This document shows positions 23,421 to 35,802 of a stretch of DNA of 64,000 nt, one piece after another. This stretch comes from Psettodes erumei (lineage: Eukaryota; Chordata; Actinopteri; Pleuronectiformes; Psettodidae): positions 310,001 through 374,000 of the forward strand of contig JAFBJZ010000005.1 of assembly GCA_016785225.1 (NCBI GenBank). Direction: 5' to 3'. Position 1 is the stretch's first letter. Every line of letters starts with the position of its first letter. The notes beneath the pieces were generated by a model. The model was not told the DNA's origin. It did not search any database and saw only the letters and a list, made by a program, of their open reading frames with translations. Made by a program: the position numbers and the translations under genes.

Positions 23421-26400
23421 GTAAGCACCTCTCGTTTGTTCGGTTGGCTAAGAGAGTGTGTGTGTGAGGGAAACTGCTGCAAAAAAATGTCAATTGAGTA
23501 AATTTACAGCATAGGCATACATTATGTGCTTGTGCACTGTGTTTTTTGACTCGGACCAAGGGCTAGCTAACACACAGCTAGCATTAAGGAGGCAAAGTAC
23601 CTGGTGGATTGAGTGGAAACACAGAAGCAAAAAGTATAACAGAGGCCAAGTCTATGGCAAGAATATAAGAGTACTATAAATCATTTATGAAACAGACAAG
23701 GTGCCACTGTAAAACAGCTAAATTTACATAATATGGTCTCCTGCTGGCTCTGGTCAGTGGCCTGGCTATAGGATTTTATGCTAGCGCAATACGAGGCAGA
23801 GATGCTAGCGGGTACACATGTATTACAGACTTCAGCTGAGCCCCAGATTAACTTGATTTTGCAGCAGTCAAGGCTCTCCAGTATTAAGATGAGCAGAAAA
23901 AAACCTGTGCTGGCAGTTGTGGGTGGCAATTTTGATGGTTTAAGGAGGTGACAGTGAGTGAAGTACTTCCACTAGAGACATCCAAGCCTGTACTGGTCTT
24001 TGTCACCACTGAAAGATGAGGTTTGGATCGAGTGCTCTGGGGCTGGAAATAAGAGACCACAGAGATATAAAGGTTAATGTGGTACTGTCTTTCCCACACA
24101 GGCTAGAAATGCTACTTTTTCTGCCTCCTTTTCTTCCTTCCTCTGAGCACCAGAACCCTCAGGCCTGGGTGTGACGTGTCAGGTCTGACGCCTTGCCGTC
24201 TCCGCACCAGATTCCTCTGTCACAGAGGGCGAGTGGAGGTCACATGGGCCTCTTTCAAAGCTGGGTCAAGGGTCAAAGCAGTTGGTAAACACCATCATTC
24301 AGCTACCTAGGGCAGGCGCAAAGGTAGAATTGGCCTAAAGTAAATCACAGGAAATGGGAACATTGAGACAGGCAGGTCCATTTCGACCTTTTCCTTTGAT
24401 TTCCGTCCACACCCGGCATCAGATTGCAACTCAGCTGCATCTTGACTGACCACTTTAGATCAAATGTACCTTCCCTGATCATAGGTGGTTTTATCTGTGG
24501 AAAAACTGTGACTCCTTGTTATCCTTAAGAATTTTGTTCAAGTATTTTTAGTTTACACAAACTGTGCTTGGCAATTTTACCATGTTCCAAGCTATTCATA
24601 ATCACCAAAATGAATTTTTCACCTCCAGATTGTGGCCTGATCAGTCAGACTTCAGTGTCTGCTCAGTGTGTTTTGTCTATGTATTTGTGTGTTGCTGCAT
24701 GAAATAGCGAGCGTCACGCGTGAATGTGTGCCTGTGGGTGTGTGTGCACTCATGTTGTAGGGACCTTAATATGTTTACACTTGTCTTCCTCATAGGGACA
24801 AAGTCACGTAATGCAAATCATTACACGTTAAGGTGAAGACATGTTTTAAGGTTAGGATTGGGTTGTGTGTTTGTGAGTCTCTATGTTGCCATGTAATGTC
24901 CTCGGGGGGATCCCAGATGAACCCAGTCATGCTTCCTTTTCAACATAGTCTGGATTTCATAAACACACATGCCATGTGTGTACTCTGTGTCTCACTTCTT
25001 CTCACAGCACAGACTTGTACACTGACACACTCTTATATGTACACACATGACAGATATGAAAGTAGGAAGCCAAGGAAAATAGTCTCATTCATCAAGGCTT
25101 CAGTCGCTACCTTTGTCATTCATCACCCTAGCTGCCTAAAGCATTAAAGAGTCTTCCACTGAAAGCCACAACAGACCTGGGATTTGGGCCGTTGTTTTCA
25201 CTGTGCAGAGACTGCACTCTGGCTGCCAGGAGAAACATCCCGGTGCAGGCACAGATATGGCACAGTTCCCCATCTGAAGCACCTTCAGCTCTCACTGCTG
25301 CTTTAAAAATGACTTTATCTTCTCCACCGCTCATCTGAATGTATTTATATGTACTGATTTCTTTGTGTGATAGCAGAAAGTGAGAGTTTTAATTGGGTTC
25401 ATTTTTAAATGAAGTCGTACTGGCAGCGAGTTTTAAGTTTAATTTAAACCTGAACTGAATGTTTCAAATTTTCTTGCATATCTGGGCCTCTGTTGAATTG
25501 TACCTTCAAGTGCTTAAAATTTTGTCCCAATTAAAAAGCTTTTAAGCTGTTTAATTTGAAATGATGGTGAATAAAAGATCAGAGAAAAGCTTGTGAAATT
25601 TGTGCTGAGTGTTGCAATAGTGTTGAACTGGTTTTTAATTGAAAGTCAAATATGTTAATTCAAATAATAGCTTTTAAACTTTGAAATAATTACTTACAGA
25701 TCTCAGAAAAACTCATTCAGATGTCAGGCGGCACGAATCATGCCCCAACTTCATCATAGGCAAGTCTAAACCAGACTTGCCGGCTGTTTGAAATGTGGTG
25801 ACTTAGAGAAAGAAAGAAAGAAAGAAAGAAAGAAAAAACTATGCTTAAGCTGGACAGGTGCAAAGAGAAAAAGACAACAACAATAAACAAACAAGTGTAA
25901 GGAAGGAGAGCAAAACCAGGGGGTGGAAGTGTGAAGATGGACAGGGGTGTGTGTTTATGTTGACCGGTCTTGTGGTGACCACTGAGCACCCCACCTGTAA
26001 CAATAGGGGTGGTCTCAACCATGGAGGTTGTCCTGGAAGAGATGGTCTGTGTTGGGGTCAGTTATACAGTGAGCATCAGAGCAATATAAGCCAGATCGCA
26101 GACAGAGGTAGCAGCTAGCAATACAATAGCCTTTAGACACACGTCTGTGTATCTGAAATGAAAATTGATTTGTCTCTTAAAGTTTACAGTTTTTGTGAAA
26201 ATTGAGATTGTGAAACTACAAAAAAGGTGCAACCTTCATATGTCATATCTGTATTATCTCAGGCATGGCATTTGTAACAACATAGTGAACATACTGTAAT
26301 GCTTTTTACAGTGACCAAAACATTTTAAAAAGGCAAAACAGAGGCTTTAACACACATCAGGATCCAGAGCCTACAAGTAGCTCTCAGTTAGCCACAAGCG

Positions 26401-26786
26401 CTCTGTTTTTTTCCTCACCTCTCCTTTGCCTCTTTTTTGATTAAAAGAAAACGAATGAGCGCGAGGCTGATAAGGCCACACAGGGGCATTGAGTGGCACA
26501 GGAAATGACCTGTTATTTCTAGTGTTTCTTCGGTTTCCTGCCACACAGCGTCAGAACTTCCTCACGGATAAGAGCTAAACTCTCACCTTGAGATGGAAAC
26601 TACTTCAGAGGGAAAAGGTGTTGCTTTTAATCCTGCAGCCATCGTCTGTAAAAACACACAAAGGAGTCTTAATGACCTGATGGGTTTGACAGAGTATGAT
26701 ACAAGGAGACTGCTTAGGCGAAGAATAGGATCATTTGTATGGTAAATTGCATTATGCAATGCTGACCGAATGCTCTCTCCCTCCAG
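23421..26786 (+). other. col27a1 intron 3
   Basis: A 3.4-kb intron. It contains an (AGAA)n run at 25806-25837 and otherwise no repeats or exons I recognise. The human helix sequence leaves no missing exon between exons 3 and 4. Confidence 0.8.
25806..25837. repeat. (AAAG)n microsatellite
   Basis: About seven tetranucleotide units. Confidence 0.9.
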
Positions 26787-26840
26787 GGACTGCCAGGACC
26801 TCCGGGGAAGCCAGGCCTGCCAGGCAAGAGGGGTCCTCGG
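26787..26840 (+). CDS. col27a1: col27a1 exon 4, triple helix
   Basis: A 54-bp exon between ccctccag and gtaagt encodes GLPGPPGKPGLPGKRGPR, six perfect Gly-X-Y triplets rich in Y-position Pro (likely hydroxylated) and ending in Arg at Y. It matches the human segment ending GARGPR, which as I recall is one triplet longer. Phase 0 at both ends. Confidence 0.96.
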
Positions 26841-27764
26841 GTAAGTCTCCTCGCTTGCCCTCAAACAGCCACATCAAACACACTTCCATTTCCAACCTCC
26901 AGAAATAAATTTGTCTGGTGTTCGACCCCGAGATTTTCCTTTTTCTAATGCAACTATGCTAATAAGTGTGTCTTTATATGGGGTTGCTGTGGGGCATCTC
27001 TGTGCGTATGTGTGTGTGTTTGTTTGTGTTTTTGCTACTGCTGCTGACGTATATGTTGACTGACAGCTCAAACACAAACAGTCAGTAATAACCTCCTTTG
27101 GCAGAGAAATGACTCGAGGAAAAAAAACCCAGACAAACAGGCAAGGACAGAGAGGACAGTATCTGTGTGTTCCAGCCCAGAAGGCAAAGTTTCTGCACTT
27201 ACAATAATACCCTGCCAAGCCAGGCTCCCACATCATTTTAAATCCCTTCCTTCTCCCAGCTGACACACACACACACACACACCCTCTCTCTCTCTCACTC
27301 ACACACATACTCTTGCACAAAGTTTTCCTATGCAGGGAGATTGACCATATTCAGCACGGGGCTGTGAGTGCTGACCTCCCACCCCTAAGCATAAACAGGA
27401 AAGCTCCTATAAAGACAGCCTTTCAAAAGGCTGCCTGTGCCACAGGATGCCTAATAAAAGCACTGTAAACAGACAGAGAACACATGGCTCCACTGGACTT
27501 TCTTCTCCTCGCTGAGCTGTTGCAGCAGGCTGCGCCGACACTTCATAGGAATCCCATTCTGGACTCATGAAAGACCTCTTTCTCCAAGGCAGTTAAATAG
27601 ATACAGTCTCATTCTTGGGTTGTCTTTCAGGAATTCTCCTTCACTTCCTCATCACGATAACGTCGTGGTTCTGAATACGGCAGTGTCAGGCAGATGCTCC
27701 ATCACTTTGGTCCAGACTGAAATGTCTCATCGCTTGTCAGTTGCGTTGCTCTGAAATTAGGTAC

Positions 27765-27995
27765 AGTCATCCGTGCTACCCTGAAGGTGAATCCTAATGA
27801 CTTAAATGATCCCTTGTTTTTTTTCTCAAGCACAACCATAAGGTTGACATCTGTTTTGTGGCAGGAAATGTCTCGACATGGCTGTAAAAATTTGGTACTC
27901 TCATTCATGCTCCCCTCAGGATGAATTGTTAACTTTAGTTTAACTTTGGAGCAATCATGATCTCTTAACATTTTTCCATAGCGCCATCATCAGGG
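27765..27995 (-). repeat. Dispersed repeat family A, copy 3 (reverse)
   Basis: It reads GGTGAATCCTAATGACTTAA, AAGGTTGACATCTGTTTTGTG, GAAATGTCTCGACA, AAATTTGGTAC and CATTCATGCTCCCCTCAGGA, the reverse complement order of copies 1, 2 and 4. Confidence 0.65.
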
Positions 27996-29160
27996 CGTCA
28001 TTTTAATGTCTGCAAAACCTTTTTTCCAAAATACCTGTAAAACGGATGCATCCCATCAGCCTCAACTGACAACTAGCATTTAGCTCAGAGTGCTGCTGCG
28101 CTTAAGTGCAGCCTCAGAGTTTACAGTTGTTTATAATATACATTATAGACTACAGAAGCCTCTGGCTCCTTGTTTTACAATATATTTAATTGCTGGGAAA
28201 ACTCTACAAATGAGCTACTTTGTCAGTTCAGACAATTAAATCAACCAGGTGCATCAAATCTAAATTATTAATGCTTTGACTCCATATCTTCATGCATGCT
28301 GTGTATATTTGGATGAATGTGCGTGTGTAATTTTTCTGTGTGTGTGTTTGTTGTTTACTGTCTGTGCCTGATAATATTCTTAAGATAAATTCACTGTGAT
28401 CCCCCACTGCTATAGATACACAAAGGGGTCTTTGTCTGACTCTAATTAAAGCCATTTAAGCACCAGCAGCACCTCTCGTCCCGTCACTAGTGGCAGTTCC
28501 CCCACACCAGTTCCACATCGTTGGATTTCTAATGATCCAAATCAAACTTACTTGGAATAGAACTTCAACCAGGCTAAAAAATTTAAGCACAGGGGTGTGC
28601 GAACCTGGTCAAGCCAAGTATTATTAATTTGATTCCTGGCAGAGCTATTTCAGAGCTTTTCTCAAAATATCCCCCATATTCAGCTTTTCTTTTAGGAACA
28701 GTTTGTCTATTCAGGACTAGCCAGCAATAAATCTTTTTTCTCCAAATTATCAGGAAAATCTGTTACAACAAAACAGTTAAAACATTAAATATCCAATGCA
28801 GCGCTTTGGAGCCCGGACTAGTTTGGGCATAAAATTATGACTCCTATGTGGTCCTTGGTAGAGCTTCGATGTCTGCGTCAAACCTCATTCATCAGCAGTA
28901 TGTGTCACCTCATACTGATTTACATCCTGTTGGCTTTGACGTGGCCTTTGTCCGCCCCAGCAAACCAGCTGTTGGACTGCCAGTGGCATTGTCAGTGGAA
29001 GTGGTTGGTTTGCAAAGTGCAAACAATGAAAACAAGCCTCTTCAATAAAAAAGCACTTCTAAAGGCCACTGGTTTTGATGCCGCCTTAACCGGGGTCACT
29101 CGCAAACACTCCACCAGTGTCTGACTCTGACCTCACAGTCATTTTGTTTAACTCAAAAAC

Positions 29161-29240
29161 ACACACACACACACACACACAAGTTCACACAACCGCTCAC
29201 ACACACACACACACACACACAAGTTCACACAACTACTCAC
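29161..29240. repeat. 40-bp tandem duplication containing (AC)10
   Basis: A unit of ten AC dinucleotides plus AAGTTCACACAAC and CTCAC occurs twice in direct succession, with two substitutions. Confidence 0.85.
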
Positions 29241-29395
29241 ACAGTCGTGCATACACGCTCCCGCACTGATCCCACAGCGCATATGTGCAGACATATGCGA
29301 CTGTGTTTATGACCTGCCTATATAAAGAGTGCGACAGATTATGGAGCTTTCCTGTAAACAAAAGCATTTATCAAGTTTAATTGCTGCTGCCATGA

Positions 29396-29426
<31 letters not shown>

Positions 29427-30845
29427 CAAACACTGAGACACATATACACTTCGTACACACTTACACATTCACAAACACGTGTTCTCCAAACTTTCACCTC
29501 TTGCCAAGATAAGAGCGTGGTTTCAATTTGGGGAAAGAAATTACTTGTTGATCACTGTAACTCCACATCTGAGCTGATGCTCCTTAGTTCGGGTGCAGGC
29601 TCACAGGTGGAATAGCATGAGTTGATCCTGAGCATCGTCCTATTTGTGAAAAATTGAATACCAGTCACAGGGTTTTTCTGAAGATAGGGCAGTTTGCAGC
29701 TCTGCTACAGCTTCTTTTTTTTCTTTTCTTTTTTTCTGCATGACCTTCCGTAGTCTTGGATTACTGGAAGTCTGTATGATGACACACAGAGCACCATTGA
29801 GCCCACCAAGCACCACCCATGAACCCTGACCTCTGATCCCACACATATGAGTGTGAGATGCTGTCACTACGGTAACCACTGTCGGTACAGAAGACCCCGC
29901 TAGCCGGGGCGAGTACTTTCGAGTCTGTTTGTGGCTGTATAGTGACGACGGTGGTAGAAGGGTGCGAGAGGAAACATGCGCTGGATGCATCACCCGTACA
30001 CACAGTCCTGTATCTATCTGAGACCTGACTGCATGTGTAAGTCTGGAACCTGCTGGGTCAAAAGGGTCTTTGTCTGCATGAAAAAAAAGAAAAAAAAATC
30101 TCTTTCGCCCATCTTTCTTCATGCTTCCCCCTCTGAAACATTTCCTCTGCCACAAAGCCTTACTCCACATTGCTTCACCTGCATGTAAAGGTAATTCAGA
30201 CCCCATTTCACGTAGAAACCTGGAAAGCTATGACTACAAATAACTTCTAAATGAGTAAGGGTGTTGAGCTGTGCTTAGGACAGTGTGTTGGGCTGTTTTA
30301 GTAACACCTGGCGACAGATCAGCTTTTTAAGGGCCTGTCTAATCCCTAGTGTAAACTGTGTATATGGATCTCTCCTCTGGAACATTACTGTAATAGGCTC
30401 CAGGACAGTAAAAAGCACAGACCGTGGTCCAATTCACTTTTTTTGCCATTCCCCCTTCGGGCGTTTAAATATGTTTTTTAATACCAGATTTAAAATGTTT
30501 GGCAGAAAGCAAACTTTAGGTTTTTATCGTAATTTTCAAACTGGCCATGGCTATTATGGCCTGTAACTGTTATTGTTATAAAGGCCTAAATAATACAGCA
30601 AATAACTTACTATTTCCTTTTTCATATGCTCTCGTCAGTGTATTTTGTACTTAACTCTAAAGCCTTTGGCTTTTAATGCAAATAAATTTAAATGGTTGGC
30701 TTTTTACCAGCACTGCTTAATTCATTCGCCCTGTCTGCTTCTGTTATTATACTTCTGTTGTAAATTCTGCTCTTTTCATTTATGATGCTATTGAGACTTT
30801 AACGAACAGTGAAATACTTTCCTGAATCCTCAGAGGCAAATTTTC

Positions 30846-30877
<32 letters not shown>

Positions 30878-32797
30878 ACTCGCGGGCTGACTGGAGTCTT
30901 TAATTATGAAGACATCCAGCAGCTTCACATGCTCTCTTGATCTAATGTTAATGTAATGTTAATCAGACATTGCCCCTTCGGCTGTAATTTGGCACAGCAT
31001 CACACAGACACTCTTTTATCTTTAATGCGGTGACCGTACATACATTTAAACAGTTATGAGCCAGTGTTGAAAGTCAGACTGTGTTTACAGTGTAGACCAT
31101 TAAAAGGCCTTGTCTAAAATATTCTGTGGGGATGAAACCTTGGCAGTGATGTCATGTGTCCAGATTTAAGATCTGCCGTGTGCATACACAGTATTTTTTT
31201 GGCGCATATGACGTGGACGTAAAATTTTGTAGGTTCAAGCACAGATGTTTATGTACCACAGAGCAGGCAGCACACATGTCACCATAACATGAAACATTAG
31301 GAGCCATCATTTGTTTAGACTTTGGCCATTTGGTCTCAACTTAGAATTGGTATGAATTGCACAGAGCTCGAAGTATTATTACCACAGGAACCACAGTAAC
31401 GCCCTGCGTCGCTGCTCAGAGGTCGGTGGTTTTTCATTTGATAGCCCTCAGCTTGTGTGTGCCCCACCCTGGTCTTCTCTAATTAGACACCTGTTGCGAG
31501 AGAAAGGGACACGACGTGGAGGCAAGGCACAGCACCGGGGCCAGCCCGTGCCTACCAGTGTACTGCCCAAACTGTGGTAAACCACAGGGTTAATTTTGAA
31601 GCATGTAATTGAAACATGTCTAGTTTGTTTAAGTTTATTTAAGGCGCAACAACGTCCCTCGACACTGTCTGGGAACAGCGGCTCTCGAGGGAATGCCAGC
31701 TGCATACAAACCGAAAATGAAAGGGGAAGAGAGTGTGGGAGGAAAGGAGGGGAGATCTGTAAAACTTGAGAATCCTTGGAATGAAAATACATTGTGTGTA
31801 AAACATAACAAGTAAAGAAAAACACATCCGGTTTTCAGGACATTTCAGATCTAATCTTTATTTTAGCGGTTAGTCTGTCTGGAAATCCTGAGTGTTCTGT
31901 GATTCCCTCATCAGAGATAACAGTAACTTTCCACACCTTGACTTAGGTCCAGTTCATTCATGAGATGTTTTCTCTCTCTGAGTGAATAATGAATCAGGCA
32001 TGACTGTCATCAATGCGCCCTTTAACAGCATTTAACAGGCATTTATGTTGTCATGTTTGCACCTGACTTGTATGTCTGTTTTTGAACTTTGCTCAAAGGG
32101 CTTTTTTGTTGAGCCCACACCCCAGATTACTTTTTTCTCTCAGTAGGAGAATAGCGAGCTGCCTGTCTGGGCGTTCGCAGATGATTTTTGATGCTGCACA
32201 CCAGATCACCAGCATAATGGCTTCCTGATATGTTTTGACTCACCTTGGTGAAAATCGCTGACCCAGCTCTTAAAGCAGTTGTGTGTCTTTTTCTGCCTTC
32301 TCTGACTCGCTCGACACTTGACCCGGTACGGGGTCGGGTGGAAGGTAGGGTTAGGGGCCCAAGGATGCCTCACCACGTGGAGGGCAATAGGTCGGTCAGA
32401 GATCCACAGGAAAAAGCCAATCAGGGGAAGAGAAAGTAGACAGACAGACAGATAAATAGATGGGTGATGGAGTTCACCCCCTCCACACAGTCTGACGGAT
32501 GCTCTTTAAACCAAAGAAAAATTGGTGTACATTCATTCTCTGGCTTCCAAGGGTTTTCTACTAAACCCTCCCACGGGGGCTGCTGGACAAGGCACAATGG
32601 TTCACATTACCAATATGCTGCTACTGTAGACTTCACTTTGTTTGCTTTCAGACACAGTTGTATTCCTTTCCTCAGCAAACAGCCAGTGCCAGACAGAAAC
32701 GCACACCAGCGGAGGAATTCAAAATGTTGAGATACAGGATGATCTGCATTACTCATTAACATGCTTGGCAAATGTGTGTTTGTGTTTGTGTGAGTGC

Positions 32798-32800
<3 letters not shown>

Positions 32801-32835
<35 letters not shown>

Positions 32836-32966
32836 TGGGGGTGGGGTGTGGGGGGTGAGGAGAGTGAGGCAGGAAAACCACATCCATATGGTGAAGCAGC
32901 TCCACACAGCCCCATTTTCCATGAGCTTCTACCCCCAACACCAACCCCAAATACCTCACTCGCTAA

Positions 32967-33008
<42 letters not shown>
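32801..33008. repeat. (TG)n and (CA)n microsatellites upstream of exon 5
   Basis: TG units occupy 32801-32834 and CA units 32969-33008. They are complementary tracts about 135 bp apart and could pair in a transcript. Confidence 0.9.
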
Positions 33009-33011
<3 letters not shown>

Positions 33012-33193
33012 TGATGTATAGGAAAATAGGTTAAACTAGCATGGAGGCTGAGTTTCTCCAGACAGTCTGCCCCCCTCCAGTCTTATTCACAGTAGCAAAG
33101 CCACAGTCTGCATCGGCTCCATACCAGTATGAACACTGATTGAGATCTTGATCACCGTTTGATTATGTTTTCCTCCTTCTGGCTTTTCAATAG

Positions 33194-33247
33194 GGTGCTC
33201 CTGGTCCCCATGGAAACCCTGGCCGGCCTGGTCCACCCGGGCTCAAG
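33194..33247 (+). CDS. col27a1: col27a1 exon 5, triple helix
   Basis: A 54-bp exon between ttttcaatag and gtatct encodes GAPGPHGNPGRPGPPGLK, six perfect triplets. It corresponds to human GPPGPYGNPGLPGPPGAK, with GNPG at the same place. Phase 0 at both ends. Confidence 0.96.
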
Positions 33248-34311
33248 GTATCTTACACAGTCTTAGTTTAAGCCAAGATCACAAATGAGCCTTTCTTCTT
33301 TTTTTCAAATTTTTTTGCCAAGAGCCTGGCAGCCACTTTGATTACTACACATGAAAACATTACACATGTACCTACTGTCCGGAAGTTGTAATGAGAAGAT
33401 TATGACCTTCTCTTGTCTCTGACATGACTGGCAATCTTATGAAAATGTGTTGCATATTCAGCTTTTCTACAGCTTGAATCCATAAAGAACAACAAGGTTA
33501 ATAGGGTTTTATGGCTGAAGAATCAGGACCATCTAAGTTCAGTGCAGCCACAAATGGGAGTTTGAGACACTTGAAACACAACAGCACTTAATACTGAGTC
33601 ACTGTATCACTTTACCATGTGCTGCAGGGGTCTGTGCCATTTGTTTTTAAAGTTCCTTAAATTTTCTTGGATTCTTGGAGATTGGCTTTGGTTTAAGCTC
33701 TCTGCGTTGATCCAATATATGCTGCTCTAATGTGCATCTATATGTGTGCATTCATGTGCTGTCTCCATGTAAAATGAATGCAAGTCTATGTGCTCCCCGA
33801 GCAGAGAGGCTACTTTGACGCTCGTGGAGTTGAAGTGATTTATCAGGGTTCCGGACATCACAAGTCAGAAACTGACTGCACCAAATAAATCTGTCTAATT
33901 TTAACGTGTGAACAGGAGGTGGCCACACCCGAGACAAATTCTCTGCATCCCTCATCTGATTGTCCAGACTGATTAATGCCTTAGCAAACACCCTTAACCT
34001 CTGCCACAGTGTGGTCAGAGCACACAGTGAGGAGCACTACCTGCGTTTAAAGTGTATTATAAAAATGCCTTACATAAATGTCAACCGTGGTCACACTGCC
34101 CACCCCCATTGCTACAGCCCTGACCTCCACAGGTCACCGAAAGGGACTGTGTTTGTCGTTGTCTCACCGATGTTATTTATATCCTACCTTCTCTTTTCCC
34201 TCTCTGCTCTTTTCAGTTACATTCCTCACTTTTCCCCAAAATTCTTCCCAACCCCACAGCCCTAATTCTCACTCTTATCTGCTAGCATCCCTCAAGAACT
34301 TAAACATTCTG

Positions 34312-34796
34312 TTAAAGGCAGAGTTTAACATTTTGGGAAACACACTCATTCGCTTTCTTCTTGAGAAGCACACAAAAATATTAATGCTCGTTTTACGTAT
34401 GTATGGTAAATCTGAGTCTGCGGTAGTTTAGTTTAGCATAAAAAGTGGAAACGGTAGGACTCGATCAATCCAAAAGTAATAAAATTCACCTACCAGGGCC
34501 TCTAAAACTCACAAATTAACATGTTAGATTGCATTTGTTTAGTTTGTACAAAAAAGATGGAAATTTGTGGTTTTATGTGGGATTATGAGTCAGACTATTT
34601 CTTGGCTGGGAACGGTGACCTCCCAGAGTCTCTAGGAACTCAGTACGCCCAGCCACCAAAGTAATTACTGACCTTTATAGGCACAAGTAAGTGGATTTTG
34701 TATTGTGTTAGTAGTGGATTTAGCTCTTTCCCCCTGTTTCCAGTTCTTATAAAAAAAAAAGCTGAATAAGCGCATTTCCCAAAACTATTCCTTTAA
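34312..34796. mobile_element. MITE-like element with terminal inverted repeats
   Basis: The left end (TTAAAGGCAGAGTTT..TTTTGGGAAA..TTCGCTTT) and the right end read in reverse (TTAAAGGAATAGTTTTGGGAAA..TTCAGCTTT) are imperfect inverted repeats of about 40 bp. The interior has AGTTTAGCATAAAAAGTGGAAAC and GACTATTTCTTGGCTGGGAA. It has no coding capacity. A diverged relative is at 54725-55085. It resembles an abundant percomorph repeat. Confidence 0.7.
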
Positions 34797-34799
34797 GAC

Positions 34800-34890
34800 G
34801 CATATCGTATAACCATATGAAAGTCCCTGGTTCAGTCCTTGCTGGGGACCTTTGCAGTATGTAATTTTCCTCTCATTCCAAATAAATCAA
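34800..34890 (+). repeat. Possible decayed tRNA-derived SINE fragment
   Basis: CCTGGTTCAGTCCTTGCTGG followed by GGACCTTTGCAGTATGTAAT and an A/T-rich AAATAAA end resembles the B-box and 3' part of fish tRNA-SINEs. The 5' half is missing or replaced by the MITE-like element. Confidence 0.35.
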
Positions 34891-35550
34891 ATTAATTCAA
34901 AAAATCCAAGTGCACAATGGAGTAAAAGAAGTGGAGTTGGCATACTCTGCAAGGCAAACATTTTAAACACGGCCTCAGTGCCAGGAATAGCACAGGGCAG
35001 GCTTCCTCTACCTGGCAGGTGCGTTTAGAGAATGACTCTGAAGTGTTTGATGTCCCGAGGCGCACCGCAATTTTTACCCTTTCATCGTTAATTAATGAAA
35101 CAAGGTTGTAAATAGCAGGGGGCCAAGGGGAAAGAAAGAGAGTCATGGCTCAGTGTAATTTCCGATCTACGGCTTTGATGTGCTGAAGCCCCATTATTGT
35201 TACCTGCTGACAATGAAGCTTGGTGTGTGTTGACTGGAGGCGGCATTGAGCCAACATAATGCACTGAGGCTTAGAAAAGCAACGTGTTTGTGTGAATTTA
35301 TCAGTCACATAATAATTCAATCCTCTTGTTTTTAATCAGCTGTCGCCTCCTGTTATCTCGTATGTGATTTATAGAGGCAAGTTTTTTTTATTACCCTTAA
35401 CCTAACCCCATCCAAATAAAAGGTGTTGGCAAGTGAAATAATGAAGTTAATATTATTGTTAGTGAGCTCCTGTCACAGATTTAAATCACTGAATGAGTTG
35501 GGTAATTTTCACTCATATAAAGTCCACCTTTGTGTTTTTTTTCTTGTCAG

Positions 35551-35604
35551 GGGAGAAAAGGAGACCCTGGCATCTCACCTGGGCCAGCACCTAAAGGAGA
35601 GAAG
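35551..35604 (+). CDS. col27a1: col27a1 exon 6, triple helix with Gly-X-Y interruption
   Basis: A 54-bp exon between ttcttgtcag and gtatta encodes GRKGDPGISPGPAPKGEK. After GIS the Gly register is lost (P-G-P-A-P-K) and then resumes at GEK. The human exon, GQKGDPGLSPGKAHDGAK as I recall it, has a break at the same position, so this is a conserved imperfection and not a sequencing error. Exon length and phase are normal. Confidence 0.95.
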
Positions 35605-35748
35605 GTATTATAACCCTCTTTTTCTCGTATGGTAAATTAGTTTGTACGACATCCTGTTTGGCAAGCTCCAAGCCTATTTATGATTACTATTTGTCTTACC
35701 AGCCAATCTTGCATAATGGCCATTTAACATTCTCGCTTTGTGTTCCAG

Positions 35749-35802
35749 GGAGACTCAGGGATTATTGGCCCGGTTGGACTGACTGGACAAGCAGGCCGAA
35801 AG
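35749..35802 (+). CDS. col27a1: col27a1 exon 7, triple helix
   Basis: A 54-bp exon between tgtgttccag and gtgaga encodes GDSGIIGPVGLTGQAGRK, six perfect triplets, low in proline compared with its neighbours. It aligns with human GDMGLPGLSGNPGPPGRK. Only 144 bp of intron separates it from exon 6. Confidence 0.95.

Larger units (their letters stand above)
26841..33193 (+). other. col27a1 intron 4
   Basis: At 6.35 kb this is the longest intron in the window. It contains an inverse copy of repeat family A, CA/TG tracts at 27264-27282, 29161-29240, 29399-29426, 30847-30876, 32801-32834 and 32969-33008, and no recognised exon. A C-rich stretch at 32834-32860 follows one TG run on the opposite strand. 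Confidence 0.8.
33248..35550 (+). other. col27a1 intron 5
   Basis: A 2.3-kb intron containing the MITE-like element at 34312-34796 and a probable SINE remnant directly after it. No exon seen. Confidence 0.8.

Noticed and set aside
23421..23501. Extension of the exon 3 reading frame past the donor
   Set aside because: The frame stays open for 27 codons but leaves Gly-X-Y at once, and the gtaagc donor follows a complete Ser codon; it is intron sequence.
26874..27320. 148-codon minus-strand frame next to exon 4
   Set aside because: Its sequence is largely translated CA/CT repeat and intron; no domain.
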